Shown here: piece by piece, positions 1-8,775 of the stretch | How the letters are laid out: each line of letters starts with the position of its first letter | Position numbering within the stretch: the first letter of the stretch is position 1 | Assembly: GCA_965246915.1 (NCBI GenBank) | Contig: CBDFGB010000033.1 | Coordinates: forward strand, 124,001-188,000 | Length of the DNA: 64,000 nucleotides | Source of the DNA: CAVRQM01 sp965246915 | Lineage (GTDB): Bacteria; Pseudomonadota; Alphaproteobacteria; Acetobacterales; Acetobacteraceae | Direction: 5' to 3' | Notes under the pieces: model-generated | Seen by the model: the letters and a program-made list of their open reading frames with translations, nothing else | Told to the model about the DNA's origin: nothing | Databases searched by the model: none | Program-made: the position numbers and the translations under genes

Positions 1-1
1 C

Positions 2-826
2 CTTGCCATGATGGCACCCGGCGCACGGGACATTGAATCGCTGCGGGCGCTGGCACAGGGTGCCGTCGGTTCCGGACTCCCCGCCGCGCCGCAATGGTTC
101 TTCGCGATCCCGGTCGTCGGTCAGTTGGTCGGTGAGTTGTGGAACAGCTGGGCGGCCGATCTCGGCGTGATGGGTGCGTTCTTCAAGCCGTATCTTGGTG
201 TGGCCGCGCAGTTCGGCCTGTCGATCGGCGTGGGCATCGCGGGCGGCGTGCTCGAGTTCGCGCTCGCGCTGTTGATCTCGTTCTTCTTCTACGCGTCGGG
301 CGACCAGCTGGTGGCGGTGCTGACCGCGCTGCTGCGGCGCATCGCCGGCAGCCGCGCCGACCGGCTGATCGACGTGACGGGCGCGACCGTTCGTGGCGTG
401 GTCTACGGCATTCTGGGCACCGCCATCGTCCAGGGCATCCTGACGGCATTCGGCCTCTGGCTCGCCGGCGTGCCGCAGGCGGCACTGCTCGCGGTGCTGG
501 CCGGCAGCCTGTCCGTGCTTCCGATCGGGGCTCCGGTGGTTTGGATTCCAGCCTCGCTGTGGCTGCTGGCGGAGGGGCACACCTGGCGGGGCATCATCTT
601 GTTTGCATATGGCGTCGTCTTCATCAGCGGCTCGGACAACGTCATCCGGCCGTATTTCATCGCCCGTGGGGCGCACCTGCCGTTCCTGCTCACGTTGTTG
701 GGTGTCTTGGGCGGCGCGATCGCTTTCGGGCTGCTCGGCATCTTCGTGGGCCCAGTGCTGCTCGGCGTCGGCTACACGCTGGTGCGGGAATGGGCGATCC
801 CGCCCGCCGATCCGACCCCGGCGTGA
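2..826 (+). CDS. AI-2E family transporter, C-terminal part (5' cut by window)
   Basis: Polytopic inner-membrane protein of the AI-2E exporter / YdiK-PerM superfamily, whose substrates are mostly unknown. The reading frame is open to the left edge, so the ATG at 8 is probably internal and the N-terminal membrane segments lie outside the window. What is visible fits the family: several long hydrophobic stretches, a soluble stretch with RRIAGSRADRLIDVTGATVR, and a glycine-rich C-terminal pair of helices (LLGVLGGAIAFGLLGIFVGP), the best-conserved part of the family. The stop overlaps the GTG start of yraN, so the two are probably cotranscribed. The family call is firm; substrate unknown. Confidence 0.85.
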   Translation, partial: LAMMAPGARDIESLRALAQGAVGSGLPAAPQWFFAIPVVGQLVGELWNSWAADLGVMGAFFKPYLGVAAQFGLSIGVGIAGGVLEFALALLISFFFYASGDQLVAVLTALLRRIAGSRADRLIDVTGATVRGVVYGILGTAIVQGILTAFGLWLAGVPQAALLAVLAGSLSVLPIGAPVVWIPASLWLLAEGHTWRGIILFAYGVVFISGSDNVIRPYFIARGAHLPFLLTLLGVLGGAIAFGLLGIFVGPVLLGVGYTLVREWAIPPADPTPA

Positions 827-1209
827 GCGAGCGCGGCTCGCGCCGGGCCCGCGCGGCGCAGGCGGGCGGGGTCGCGGCCGAGGCCATTGCGGCGACGGCA
901 CTCGCCGCCGATGGGTGGGAGGTGCTGGCGCGGCGCGCGCGCACCGCGGCCGGCGAGATCGATCTTGTCGCGCGGCGTGGGGACATGGTTGCGTTCGTGG
1001 AGGTGAAGGCCCGGCCGACCCTGTCGGATGCGGCGCACGCTCTGACCCCAAGGCAAAGCCTACGTTTGCTGCGGGCCGCCGAAATCCTGCTCGCCGCCCA
1101 CCCGGACTGGGCGCTGGGCGAGCTCCGCTTCGATGTGTTGCTGGTTGACCGTACGGGCTGCGTGCGCCGCGTCGCCGATGCGCTGCGCGCGGACGCGACG
1201 TCACCGTGA
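823..1209 (+). CDS. YraN family (UPF0102) nuclease-like protein
   Basis: A protein of 128 residues of the YraN/UPF0102 family, which has a PD-(D/E)XK endonuclease-like fold and no firmly established cellular role. The signature GEIDLVARRGDMVAFVEVKA gives the acidic residues and the E-x-K of the nuclease core. The start chosen is the GTG at 823, whose last bases form the stop of the upstream transporter gene (GTGA), giving the normal family length. The frame stays open further upstream, but that part is antisense-like and does not resemble the family. In many proteobacteria yraN sits near a 16S rRNA methyltransferase gene; here the context is a transporter. Confidence 0.85.
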   Translation: MSERGSRRARAAQAGGVAAEAIAATALAADGWEVLARRARTAAGEIDLVARRGDMVAFVEVKARPTLSDAAHALTPRQSLRLLRAAEILLAAHPDWALGELRFDVLLVDRTGCVRRVADALRADATSP

Positions 1210-1277
1210 GGGATGGCGTCGTCCCCGTACGCAGGGCACAACATAAGTTGATGTCAATTGAGGGTTTGGAGCCCGCC

Positions 1278-1670
1278 ATGAGCATGCGCATCGCCGCGCT
1301 TTCGTTGCTGGCCGTTTTGTCGCAGCGCGACGCCATAGCGCAGGTTGTCCCGGACCCAGCGATCGCGCCCAAACTGCCAAGCCCTGCCTTGGTCGGCGAA
1401 AATGCCACACCGCTCGCGCTGCTGCAGGTGGCCGCGCAGGCGCTCGCGGCTGGGCGTATGGGCGAGGCGCAGGAAGCGATGGAACGTGCCGAAACGCGCG
1501 CGCTCGACCGCTCGGTCCGTCCGTCGCAGGCCCGGGTGCCCGATCAGCGGCCGCTGGTGCAACAGATCGCGCAGGCGCGTGCCGCGCTGGCCGGCGGCGA
1601 TCGCGGCGAGGCCCTGCGACTCGTGCAGCAGGCGATGCACGAGCCGGAGTTCGGCACTAAGTCGGAATAA
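1278..1670 (+). CDS. Exported hypothetical protein
   Basis: I do not recognise a named family. From the ATG at 1278, with GGAG seven bases upstream, the product is 130 residues and begins with a typical Sec signal peptide ending near AIAQ, so the mature protein starts about residue 23 (VVPDPAIAPK). The rest is alanine-rich and predicted helical, with two short repeats of the LAAGRMGEAQEAMERAETRA kind (around residues 60-80 and 103-120), reminiscent of TPR-like helical hairpins. A GTG at 1206 would also be in frame but would put 24 residues ahead of the signal peptide. Probably periplasmic; function unknown. Confidence 0.6.
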   Translation: MSMRIAALSLLAVLSQRDAIAQVVPDPAIAPKLPSPALVGENATPLALLQVAAQALAAGRMGEAQEAMERAETRALDRSVRPSQARVPDQRPLVQQIAQARAALAGGDRGEALRLVQQAMHEPEFGTKSE

Positions 1671-1731
1671 GTCAAAATACGTCAGAAGTATTGACGCCGG
1701 GACGAGCTTCCTTTACACGCGTCTTGGAACG

Positions 1732-1752
1732 TATAAGCCGCGACGGTCGCGG
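1732..1752 (+). promoter_or_regulatory. -10-like element followed by a perfect 15-base palindrome
   Basis: TATAAG at 1732-1737 resembles a sigma-70 -10 element. Immediately after it, 1738-1752 reads CCGCGACGGTCGCGG, a perfect 7-1-7 inverted repeat that would cover the transcription start. A further TTGACG lies at 1691-1696. The pair sits in the 150-base gap ahead of the small winged-helix-like gene and could be its promoter and operator. This is inference from base pattern only; no good -35 stands at 17 bases from TATAAG. Confidence 0.3.
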
Positions 1753-1823
1753 TCTGGCAGCGGGGCTGTGATGCCGCAGGCCGCATTCTTTTGGACAACG
1801 CGCGAGCGACTTGGCGGTCCGGC

Positions 1824-2093
1824 TTGACGGTCGCCGAGAAGGTCGGACCCGCGACTGTGATGGCCGTCCTTCGTGCGCTGGCCTCCATGGCGCGCAGCAG
1901 TCGGCGACACGAGGCTGACGTCGGCAGCGCATTGCAGGGTGCGGGTCTGGCGCTCGATCGCGACGAACTCGACTCGGCACTGCACCACCTTGTCGAAGCG
2001 GAATGCGTCGAGCGAATCATTCCACTTACCGACGGCGGCATCCTGCTCGCGGTGACGGCCGCCGGCATGACCCGCGCGAGCAGCGGCGGCTAG
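1824..2093 (+). CDS. Small winged-helix-like hypothetical protein
   Basis: About 89 residues from the TTG at 1824; an earlier TTG at 1791 and later GTG/ATG codons at 1857/1860 are also in frame, so the start is unsure. The N-terminal half is helical (VGPATVMAVLRALASMARSS). The C-terminal part, RDELDSALHHLVEAECVERI followed by a short beta pair (PLTDGGILLAVT), has the layout of a recognition helix and wing. I cannot name the family. Its stop overlaps that of the glycosyltransferase on the other strand within the four bases CTAG. If it is a DNA-binding protein, the palindrome at 1738-1752 would be a natural target; that is speculation. Confidence 0.5.
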   Translation: MTVAEKVGPATVMAVLRALASMARSSRRHEADVGSALQGAGLALDRDELDSALHHLVEAECVERIIPLTDGGILLAVTAAGMTRASSGG

Positions 2094-3118
2094 GCAGGAC
2101 TCACCCTTTCAAGTCTCGCTAGGAAAGTCCGCCATTTTCGCAGGACCGTGGCCTCGGCGAAATCAGCTTCGAATCTTCGCCGACCCGCACACGCAAGCTT
2201 GTCGCGAAAGGCCGCGTCTTCGAGAACCTCGCCGATCGCGCGCGCCAGCATCGTTGGATTTTCGAGAGGAACGAGGCGGCCATCGCGCCCGTCCTCGATC
2301 AACTCCGCGGGACCGCGTGCCGCGACCGCGACGACTGGTGCGCCGGCGGAGAACGCTTCGATGACCATGTTGCCGAGCGGTTCCACGCGCGAGGAGCAGA
2401 CGAAGACGTCGCAGGCTCGCAACAATGCTCCCGCGTCCTCGCGCCAGCCCAGAAAGCGCGTGCGCTCGGTCACGCCCAGTTCGCGTGCCAACTGCTCCAA
2501 CCGCCCGCGTTCCGCCCCGTCTCCGGCCAGCACGAGCCGACAGGCTGGCAGGAGCGCCAACGCCCGAATGAGCGTATCGAATCCCTTGTCGGTATGAAGC
2601 CGGCCAAGGCCCAGCAGAAGCTTCGTGTTGCCTGCGACATCGGCGGCCGGGGCCGCGGCGGCGAAATCACTGGTGAAATTTGGGAGATAGTGAACGCGGT
2701 TCTCGGGCCAGCCCTGGCCGCGGATCCAAGTAACGATTCCGTGCGTGTTGCCGACGAGATAGTCACAATGGCGGTAGTGGCGCAAAGGGTAGTAGCCGCC
2801 CAGCCGGCCGACATGCAACCAAGACCCGGACGGCATGTGCGAGGTCGCGCGGTTCATCCAACTGATCGCGACGCGCGGCGCGAACGCACGAAGCACGTGA
2901 CGCAGCCGATGGCGGGTCAGCAGGTCGACTGGCGGGCCGAAGCCAAGCTCCACCGGCGTCATCCCTGCTTCGCGCAACACGGCTGCCCGTGTGGGGTTAT
3001 GTCGGATGATCGGCAAGACCGTGTCGCCGGCATCGTGGAGGCCTCGGCACAGACGCTCGAAGAACAGTTCGGCGCCGCCATGGGCCGCGCCCGCCATGAC
3101 CTGGGCCACGCGCGTCAT
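2090..3118 (-). CDS. Glycosyltransferase family 4
   Basis: A GT-B fold, nucleotide-sugar-dependent glycosyltransferase of 342 residues, acting at the cytoplasmic face of the inner membrane on lipopolysaccharide core or another glycan. The N-terminal domain starts MTRVAQVMAGAAHGGAE with the glycine-rich loop. The C-terminal donor domain has LLGLGRLHTDKGFDTLIRAL and the E-x7-E motif VEPLGNMVIEAFSAG that binds the sugar nucleotide in GT4 enzymes. The start at 3118 overlaps the stop of the upstream GT9 gene (ATGA), so the two are translationally coupled. The reading frame continues much further upstream without family similarity, which is why the internal ATG is chosen. Donor and acceptor unknown. 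Confidence 0.88.
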   Translation of the reverse strand: MTRVAQVMAGAAHGGAELFFERLCRGLHDAGDTVLPIIRHNPTRAAVLREAGMTPVELGFGPPVDLLTRHRLRHVLRAFAPRVAISWMNRATSHMPSGSWLHVGRLGGYYPLRHYRHCDYLVGNTHGIVTWIRGQGWPENRVHYLPNFTSDFAAAAPAADVAGNTKLLLGLGRLHTDKGFDTLIRALALLPACRLVLAGDGAERGRLEQLARELGVTERTRFLGWREDAGALLRACDVFVCSSRVEPLGNMVIEAFSAGAPVVAVAARGPAELIEDGRDGRLVPLENPTMLARAIGEVLEDAAFRDKLACAGRRRFEADFAEATVLRKWRTFLARLERVSPA

Positions 3119-3993
3119 CGGGCGAGCAGCGTCTCGGCGGCGCGTGCGACGGCGTCGAGCGTCAAATCGCCCATGCGCGCATTGGGGGAGCAGGCGACCG
3201 CGGTGCGTCGGCCGGCGGGCGCGTATTCTCCGGCCGGGGTGGGACCGAACAATCCGAGCGTCGGCGCGCCGGAAGCCGCGGCGAGGTGCATCAATCCGGA
3301 ATCGTTGCCGACGAACAGATCGGCGCGCGCGAGGCAAGCAGCGGCCTCGGGCAGTTCCAGGCCTCCAGCCAGGTCGATCGCATCCGGCAGAAGCCGCAGC
3401 ACGTTCTCCGCCAACACCCGTTCCTTCGCCCCGGGTCCGGCCAGTACGACCGCGCGGGCGTCGGGCCGCGTCGAGGCAAGGTGGTGGAACAGCCCAACGA
3501 AGCGGTCGGCCGGCCAGATTTTTCCGTCCCAGTTGGCGGTCGGGCCGAGCGCCACGATCAATCCGCCAGGCGGCAGCCAGCCGGCGGCGCGGTCGCGATC
3601 GGCCTGCGAGGTCCAGGCGACCGGCAGCGGCGGCGGGATGACATCGAGGATCGCCGCCAGCTGGACAGTTTTGTGGCCCGGCCGTTTGCGCATCACGGCT
3701 CGCCGCCGTGTCGGAACCAGGTAGGAGATGGCCGAGGCGCGGATATCGACCACGAGATCCCAGATCGTGCCCACGGTGGCTGCCCAGAGCGGCAGCCAGT
3801 GCCGGCCGTATGGCCGTTTTTCCATCGTGATCGTGCGCTCGCGGTTCGGCATGCGGGCGAACACGCCCTCCGCGGCGGGGCCGCACGCGATGGTGATGCG
3901 GATGTCGGGGTGGCCGCGAATGAGGTGATCGAGCAGCCCGGTGGAGAGCACCGCGTCGCCGACGCGGTTGGAAGTCACGAACAGGACGCGCAT
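3115..3993 (-). CDS. Glycosyltransferase family 9 (heptosyltransferase-like)
   Basis: A protein of 292 residues related to ADP-heptose:LPS heptosyltransferases. The N-terminus MRVLFVTSNRVGDAVLSTGL is the typical acceptor-domain start with the R-x-GD-x-(V/L) motif. The donor domain carries LGPTANWDGKIWPADRF and NDSGLMHLAAASGAPTLGLF, the D-S-G-x-M-H-L-A motif of the family. It is slightly shorter than typical WaaC/WaaF. It is first in a two-gene unit with the GT4 gene and is divergent, 43 bases away, from the asparagine-synthetase-like gene. A role in LPS core or related surface glycan is likely; the transferred sugar cannot be told from sequence. Confidence 0.87.
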   Translation of the reverse strand: MRVLFVTSNRVGDAVLSTGLLDHLIRGHPDIRITIACGPAAEGVFARMPNRERTITMEKRPYGRHWLPLWAATVGTIWDLVVDIRASAISYLVPTRRRAVMRKRPGHKTVQLAAILDVIPPPLPVAWTSQADRDRAAGWLPPGGLIVALGPTANWDGKIWPADRFVGLFHHLASTRPDARAVVLAGPGAKERVLAENVLRLLPDAIDLAGGLELPEAAACLARADLFVGNDSGLMHLAAASGAPTLGLFGPTPAGEYAPAGRRTAVACSPNARMGDLTLDAVARAAETLLAR

Positions 3994-4036
3994 GAGGGCT
4001 TGCTACCACGTACCGGCCACGCTGTAGGAGGCCCGC

Positions 4037-5773
4037 ATGTGCGGGATCGCGGGACTCCAAACGTTCGACGGCACGCCGCCACCGGACGCGATGATCGACG
4101 CGATGCAGTCGGCGCTCGCACATCGCGGTCCGGACGGCGTGGCGCGGCTGCTGAGGGCCGACACGGCGCTGTTGCACTTGCGGCTCGCGATCGTCGATCT
4201 GGCGACCGGCGATCAGCCGCTCCAGGGGCCGGGTGGGATCGCGCTGATCGCCAATGGCGAGATCTACAATGATCCCGCACTGCGTCAGGCCCTGGCCGGC
4301 TGGGCGTGGCGCACGTTTTCAGACTGCGAGCCGCCCGCGGTCCTGGCGGCTTGTGATGGCTTGGCCTTCGCCGATCGGCTGCGCGGCATGTATGCGATCG
4401 CGTCGCACGACCCGGCGACCGGCCGGCTGCTGCTCGCGCGCGATCCGTTTGGAATAAAGCCTCTCTACTACGCTGCGAGCGAAGCCATGTTCGCTTTCGC
4501 CTCGGAGCCGCAGGCGTTGCTCGCGGCGGGGTTCGGCCAGCGTGGGCCCGACCCGCGCGGCCGCGCGGAACTGCTGCAGCTGAAATTCACGACGGGCGCG
4601 GCGACGATCTTCCCGGGCATTTCCCGACTGCTGCCCGGCGAGACCGTCGCGGTCGAGCGCGGTCGTATCGTGGAGCGTCGGATGAGGCCCGCGCTGCCGG
4701 CCGGCTCGCCCATGCCGATCGCGGCGGGCGCGGCGCGGCGCGAACTGGGGCGAGTGCTTTTGGACAGCGTGACGGCGCACTTGCGAGCCGACGTGCCGTA
4801 CGGATTGTTCCTGTCCGGAGGCATCGACTCCGCCTGCCTCCTGGCGCTGATGCGGCAGGCGACGGGCAGCCGCATCCAGGCGATCACCGTCGGCTGGCAG
4901 GGCGCGGGGGTGGCCGACGAAAGCAACGAAGCCGCGCGGCTGGCGGCCATTGCGGGGGCGGACTGCGAGCGGCTGGTCATGACGGAGCGCGATTTCTGGA
5001 GCCTAGCCCCACGCGTGGCGGCCTGCCTCGACGATCCGACGGCGGATGCGGCCGCGCTGCCGAGCTGGTTGCTGGGGCGGGCGGCGCGGGCGGGCGGGCT
5101 GAAGGTCGCGCTGTCGGGCGAGGGGTCTGACGAACTTCTTGGCGGATATGCGAGATACCGCAAGCGTCGTGCGCCGTGGCGATGGGTGACCCAAGCCCCC
5201 CGTACAAGGGGTGTGCTGCCGTTCGATCCCGCCAGCTGGCGCGACGGGATCGCGGCGGCCGAGCGCGTGGCCGGGCAGGACGGGCGGACGGCGCTGCAGA
5301 CGACCCAGGCGGTCGATGTCGCCGAATGGTTGCCCAATGACCTCCTGATCAAGCTGGACCGGACCCTGATGGCGCACGGGGTCGAGGGACGCACACCGTT
5401 CCTCGACCCTGTCGTCGCGGCCTTCACGTTCCGGCTGCCTGACCGGCTGAAAGCCGGCACACGGTTCGGCAAGGTCCTGCTGCGGGAGTGGCTGGCCGAG
5501 GCGTTCCCGCAAGCCGGCGCCTTTGCCCGGAAGAAGGGGTTCAAGCCGCCGGTCGGGGCTTGGATCGAGGCGCGCGGCGAGCGGCTCGGCCGGCTTGTCG
5601 CGAGCCAGCCGGGTGTCGCCGACGCGGTGCCTGAAGCGGTCGTGCGCGCGGCCTTCGCCGAAGCGGGCCGGTCGTCGCAGCCGGCCTACAGCCTGTTGTT
5701 CTACGCGCTTTGGCACAACCATCACGTGCTCGAGCGGCCCTCCGATGGGGCGATCGAGGACGTGCTGGCGTAG
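4037..5773 (+). CDS. asnB: Asparagine synthase (glutamine-hydrolysing)
   Basis: A protein of 578 residues with the two-domain AsnB layout. The class II glutaminase starts with Cys2 (MCGIAGLQTF), which after removal of Met is the N-terminal nucleophile. The synthetase domain has the PP-loop FLSGGIDSACLLAL near residues 257-270 and LSGEGSDELLGGYARY further on. A clear AGGAGG stands seven bases before the ATG. The location inside a glycosyltransferase cluster is typical of AsnB paralogues that amidate a sugar acid or peptide in polysaccharide pathways, so free asparagine may not be the product. The last 52 bases overlap the O-antigen-ligase gene on the opposite strand. Confidence 0.88.
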   Translation: MCGIAGLQTFDGTPPPDAMIDAMQSALAHRGPDGVARLLRADTALLHLRLAIVDLATGDQPLQGPGGIALIANGEIYNDPALRQALAGWAWRTFSDCEPPAVLAACDGLAFADRLRGMYAIASHDPATGRLLLARDPFGIKPLYYAASEAMFAFASEPQALLAAGFGQRGPDPRGRAELLQLKFTTGAATIFPGISRLLPGETVAVERGRIVERRMRPALPAGSPMPIAAGAARRELGRVLLDSVTAHLRADVPYGLFLSGGIDSACLLALMRQATGSRIQAITVGWQGAGVADESNEAARLAAIAGADCERLVMTERDFWSLAPRVAACLDDPTADAAALPSWLLGRAARAGGLKVALSGEGSDELLGGYARYRKRRAPWRWVTQAPRTRGVLPFDPASWRDGIAAAERVAGQDGRTALQTTQAVDVAEWLPNDLLIKLDRTLMAHGVEGRTPFLDPVVAAFTFRLPDRLKAGTRFGKVLLREWLAEAFPQAGAFARKKGFKPPVGAWIEARGERLGRLVASQPGVADAVPEAVVRAAFAEAGRSSQPAYSLLFYALWHNHHVLERPSDGAIEDVLA

Positions 5774-6948
5774 CGCGCCTCGGCGAGGCCCCAGCCGAGC
5801 AGGACGAAGAACAAGCCCCCGATCTCCATTGAGACGAAGCTGCTGGCCGAGGCGATCGGCCATTCCTGCATCAGCGCGGCGACGAACAGACCGACCCGCA
5901 GCGGGTCCGGATCGCGCCCGATTCCGCGCAGCAAGGCGTGCCACCACGCGAGCACGAGGGCGCAGAACAGCAGCAGGCCCGGGACGCCGGAATCAGTGAG
6001 CGCCTCCAGGTAGTGGCTGTGCGGGTGGATGTTGCAGATCTCCGCTCCGGTCCCGTAGGCGGCATCGGGGCAGGCGTTGCGGAAGCCCGCGAAGCCGCGG
6101 CCGAAGATCGGATGAGCCTCGGCGATCCGCATCGCCCGGCTTGCGATCTGGCCATACGAACTGTTCGCGAAATCGCTGATCTGCCGCGAGAATTGCGTGA
6201 CGAGACGGCCAAATGTCGGCGGCGATACGGCGGCCGTCGCGGCCAGGACGATCGCCCCTGCCGCGAGGGCTGCGAGCATCGGGCCGCGTAGCCTTCGCAG
6301 CAGCAGCCCGGACACGACCAGGCCGAGGAGCGTCAGCAACAGCGGCATGCGCTGTCCGATCAGCACGATGGTGCCGACCGAGAGCGCCGCCAGGAGCCCT
6401 GCCGCGATCCGGGGGAGTGCGGCCAGCCAGGGCAGCAACGTCGGAAACAGCAGGATCGACAGCGGTGCTCCGGCCCGAGGGTGGAGGAACGGTCCGGTCA
6501 ACTCGCCGGCGTAGTTGCGCGGATAACCCAAAAGATTGCGCCCGGTGGCCAGCTGCAGCCATGCCGACAGGCCGATATAGAGCGCGCAGGCGGTCAGCAC
6601 ACGTGAGAGCCACCGCCGCGCGCCGGCGGGTTCCAGCACGAAAAACTGCAGGGCGGCGACCAGCAGCAGGAAGCGGAGGTCGGCCAGGGCCTGTCCGAAA
6701 GACAGCCAGCCGCCGATGCCGGTGCCGGGAATGGAGCAGATGACCAGCCAGCCCCACCATGCCAGCCCGATGCGTACCCAGACGGTCCGCAGCCATCCCC
6801 AACCGATCCCGGCGCCACTGGCGGCCAAGAAGGCGAGGTCGATCCCGGCGACAAGGAACTCCGCGACCGCCCGTCCGTGCATCAGGAACAGCGGGAGTAG
6901 CAGAAGGCACGCCAAGCTGCCGTGACGCAGCGGCTCCAGAAGCCTCAC
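5722..6948 (-). CDS. O-antigen ligase family membrane protein
   Basis: A polytopic inner-membrane protein of 408 residues with about ten to twelve hydrophobic segments. It resembles the WaaL/Wzy superfamily, which joins or polymerises lipid-linked glycan in the periplasm. The long periplasmic loop near residues 270-310 carries FGRGFAGFRNACPDAAYGTG and HPHSHYLEALTDSGVPG; the H-x-x-x-x-L-E region is the conserved Wzy_C signature. The GTG start at 6948 overlaps the stop of the PLP-enzyme gene upstream (GTGA). It ends inside the 3' end of the convergent asnB gene. Ligase and polymerase cannot be separated by sequence alone. Confidence 0.82.
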   Translation of the reverse strand: MRLLEPLRHGSLACLLLLPLFLMHGRAVAEFLVAGIDLAFLAASGAGIGWGWLRTVWVRIGLAWWGWLVICSIPGTGIGGWLSFGQALADLRFLLLVAALQFFVLEPAGARRWLSRVLTACALYIGLSAWLQLATGRNLLGYPRNYAGELTGPFLHPRAGAPLSILLFPTLLPWLAALPRIAAGLLAALSVGTIVLIGQRMPLLLTLLGLVVSGLLLRRLRGPMLAALAAGAIVLAATAAVSPPTFGRLVTQFSRQISDFANSSYGQIASRAMRIAEAHPIFGRGFAGFRNACPDAAYGTGAEICNIHPHSHYLEALTDSGVPGLLLFCALVLAWWHALLRGIGRDPDPLRVGLFVAALMQEWPIASASSFVSMEIGGLFFVLLGWGLAEARYASTSSIAPSEGRSST

Positions 6949-7895
6949 GCGGCGGCGTTGAAGAGCACGCGGCGGGCGACGTCGAGGTCGATGTTGCCGC
7001 CGCAGAGAATGGCCGCGATCCGGCGGCCGCGCATCGTCTCGCGTTCCTGCATCAGGGCCGCGAAAGCGGCGGCCCCGGCGCCCTCGGCGAGGTTGTGAGT
7101 GTCCTGCCAGAGGGCGGCGATGGCGGCGGCAACCTCGGCGTCGCTCACCTGAACGATACGCTCCGCCCCGGCGCGGATCATGGCAAGGGCGGCAGGGTCG
7201 GGCACGCGGCAGGCCATGCCGTCCGCGAACGTCGTGGCCGTCGGCGTGGTGACGATGCGGCCCTGCTCGAACGACAGCGCCATGGCCGGCGCCTCGGTGG
7301 ACACCACCCCGACGATACGGGTCGCCAGGCCGAGCAGGTCGCGGGTGCGGATCAGGCCGCAAATGCCCGAACCCATGCCGATCGGCACGTAGACAGTGTG
7401 CAGATCGGCGACGGCGCGAAACAGCTCGGCGGCATAGGTCGCGACACCCCGCACCAGATCGGGGTGGAACGAAGGCACCATGCGCAGTCCCCGCTCCACG
7501 GCCAGATGCTGGGCCTGCTCGCGCGCCTCGTCGAAATCACGACCGTATTCGACCAGCGTGGCGCCGAACGCGCGCATGGCGGCATTCTTCTCGGCGCTGT
7601 TGCCGTGCGGGACGACGATGGTGACCGCGACGCCGGCGCGCGCCCCGGCAAAGGCCAGGCTCTGGCCGTGGTTGCCGCGGGTGGCGCTGATGAGGTCCGT
7701 CGTGGCCGTCAGGCCGTGGCAGTAGACGAGGCCGCCGCGCACCTTGAAGGCGCCGGTGGGCGTGTGGTTTTCGTGCTTGATCCAGATCTCCGTGCCGGTC
7801 CGGGCGGCGAGCAGCGGCCAGGCGTATTGCGGCGTGGGCGGCATCGACCGGGCGACGATCCGACTGGCCGCCTCAAGTCCGTCCAGGTCGAACAA
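6945..7895 (-). CDS. Threonine-dehydratase-like PLP enzyme
   Basis: Fold-type II PLP enzyme of 316 residues, similar to catabolic threonine/serine ammonia-lyases without a C-terminal ACT domain. Lys51 in HENHTPTGAFKVRGG is the expected Schiff-base lysine, GNHGQSLAFA is the substrate/carboxylate loop, and GMGSGICG is a glycine-rich phosphate-binding loop. The C-terminal CGGNID is the usual pyridine-ring-binding region. The start is the TTG at 7895 with GGGAGAG upstream; it lies 23 bases inside the preceding GT9-like gene. It is embedded in the glycan operon, so it may act on a hydroxy-amino acid used there, or may simply be catabolic. The substrate is uncertain. Confidence 0.82.
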   Translation of the reverse strand: MFDLDGLEAASRIVARSMPPTPQYAWPLLAARTGTEIWIKHENHTPTGAFKVRGGLVYCHGLTATTDLISATRGNHGQSLAFAGARAGVAVTIVVPHGNSAEKNAAMRAFGATLVEYGRDFDEAREQAQHLAVERGLRMVPSFHPDLVRGVATYAAELFRAVADLHTVYVPIGMGSGICGLIRTRDLLGLATRIVGVVSTEAPAMALSFEQGRIVTTPTATTFADGMACRVPDPAALAMIRAGAERIVQVSDAEVAAAIAALWQDTHNLAEGAGAAAFAALMQERETMRGRRIAAILCGGNIDLDVARRVLFNAAA

Positions 7896-8775
7896 AAGTC
7901 TCTCCCGCCTCGGCCACCGCGTCGGTCAACCATTTTGTCCCTCCGGCGTCCAGCCATGCCGCCTGAGCCGCGGCCACGTCGGCGGGGCCACGGGAAAATT
8001 CGAGTGCCGGCGGGAGGCCGGCCGGGCGATGGATCGCCCGGCAGAGCGGGTAGTCGCGCGCCCGCCACTCCGGCCGATGTGTCGTGAACACGGCCAGGCA
8101 CGGGATCGAGAATGCATCGGCGAGATGCACCATCGCGGTGTCGGTGCTCACGATCAACGCGGCGGAGGCGACCCAGCCGCACAACTCCGCCAAGGTCGTC
8201 GCCTGCGGGACCGCCGTCTCGCCCGAGACAACACTTCCCTGCGTCGCCACGCGGCACTGGCGCAGCGCGGCCAGCACCCCGCCATAGGCCCTCGCCGGCA
8301 TGTCGCGCATCGGCATGGAGGCGCGTGGACATACCAGAACATAGCCAGGCGGGATCGGCGGTGGGCGCGGGACAATGCGCGGCGCGAGCCAGGTGTTGCG
8401 TCGTCGCGATGGATCGAGCCCCGTCGAATCGACACCCAGACGATCGAGGAAGAAATCCACCATGGCGACCCCGCGAAACGCCGGATCGAAGGCGAAATCG
8501 CGCATGTCCAGAACGCTGCCGAAGCCTTCGGCCTCCGGCGCGGGAAGCTCGGGCGTGGCGTGGCGCCACGCCAGATCCCGGCACTCGCAGAAATCCGCGG
8601 CTCGATAGAGCTGTTGGACGAGGGGGGGCAGTCCGGTGAGACGGAACAGCACCGGGTCGGGCGGTAGCCGGCCGAGGTCGAGTGCGAGCCGCAATGCCTG
8701 CAGCCCGATGATGCCGTCGCCCAGGCTGCGGCCGAACCCGTTCAGGATGGCGAGGCGGCCCGCGTCGGACGCGAT
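7873..8775 (-). CDS. GT9-like glycosyltransferase lacking a standard start codon
   Basis: A GT-B protein of about 300 residues resembling family 9. The last domain has LIVSTDTAMVHLADAFSIPCLAVF, equivalent to the D-S-G-x-M-H-L-A motif but with Thr and Ala replacing Ser and Gly. The Rossmann-like N-terminus LAILNGFGRSLGDGIIGL lies upstream of the first usable TTG (8694), which would remove it. The only frame-consistent starts before it are an ATC at 8775, placed just after the stop of the upstream gene with GAGG five bases before it, or a CTG at 8745. I give 8775 as the likely extent. Expected to add a sugar in the same glycan pathway. Confidence 0.7.
   Translation of the reverse strand: MASDAGRLAILNGFGRSLGDGIIGLQALRLALDLGRLPPDPVLFRLTGLPPLVQQLYRAADFCECRDLAWRHATPELPAPEAEGFGSVLDMRDFAFDPAFRGVAMVDFFLDRLGVDSTGLDPSRRRNTWLAPRIVPRPPPIPPGYVLVCPRASMPMRDMPARAYGGVLAALRQCRVATQGSVVSGETAVPQATTLAELCGWVASAALIVSTDTAMVHLADAFSIPCLAVFTTHRPEWRARDYPLCRAIHRPAGLPPALEFSRGPADVAAAQAAWLDAGGTKWLTDAVAEAGETFVRPGRT

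Noticed and set aside
1738..1790. Riboswitch-like leader before the small wHTH-like gene
   Set aside because: The palindrome and GGCTGTGATGCCGCAGG segment do not fit the conserved core of any riboswitch class I can recognise by eye.
2090..4177. A 695-codon open frame on the minus strand covering both glycosyltransferases
   Set aside because: Only its last 342 codons resemble a protein family (GT4). The upstream part is an out-of-frame shadow of the GT9 gene, so the start was set at the ATGA junction, 3118.
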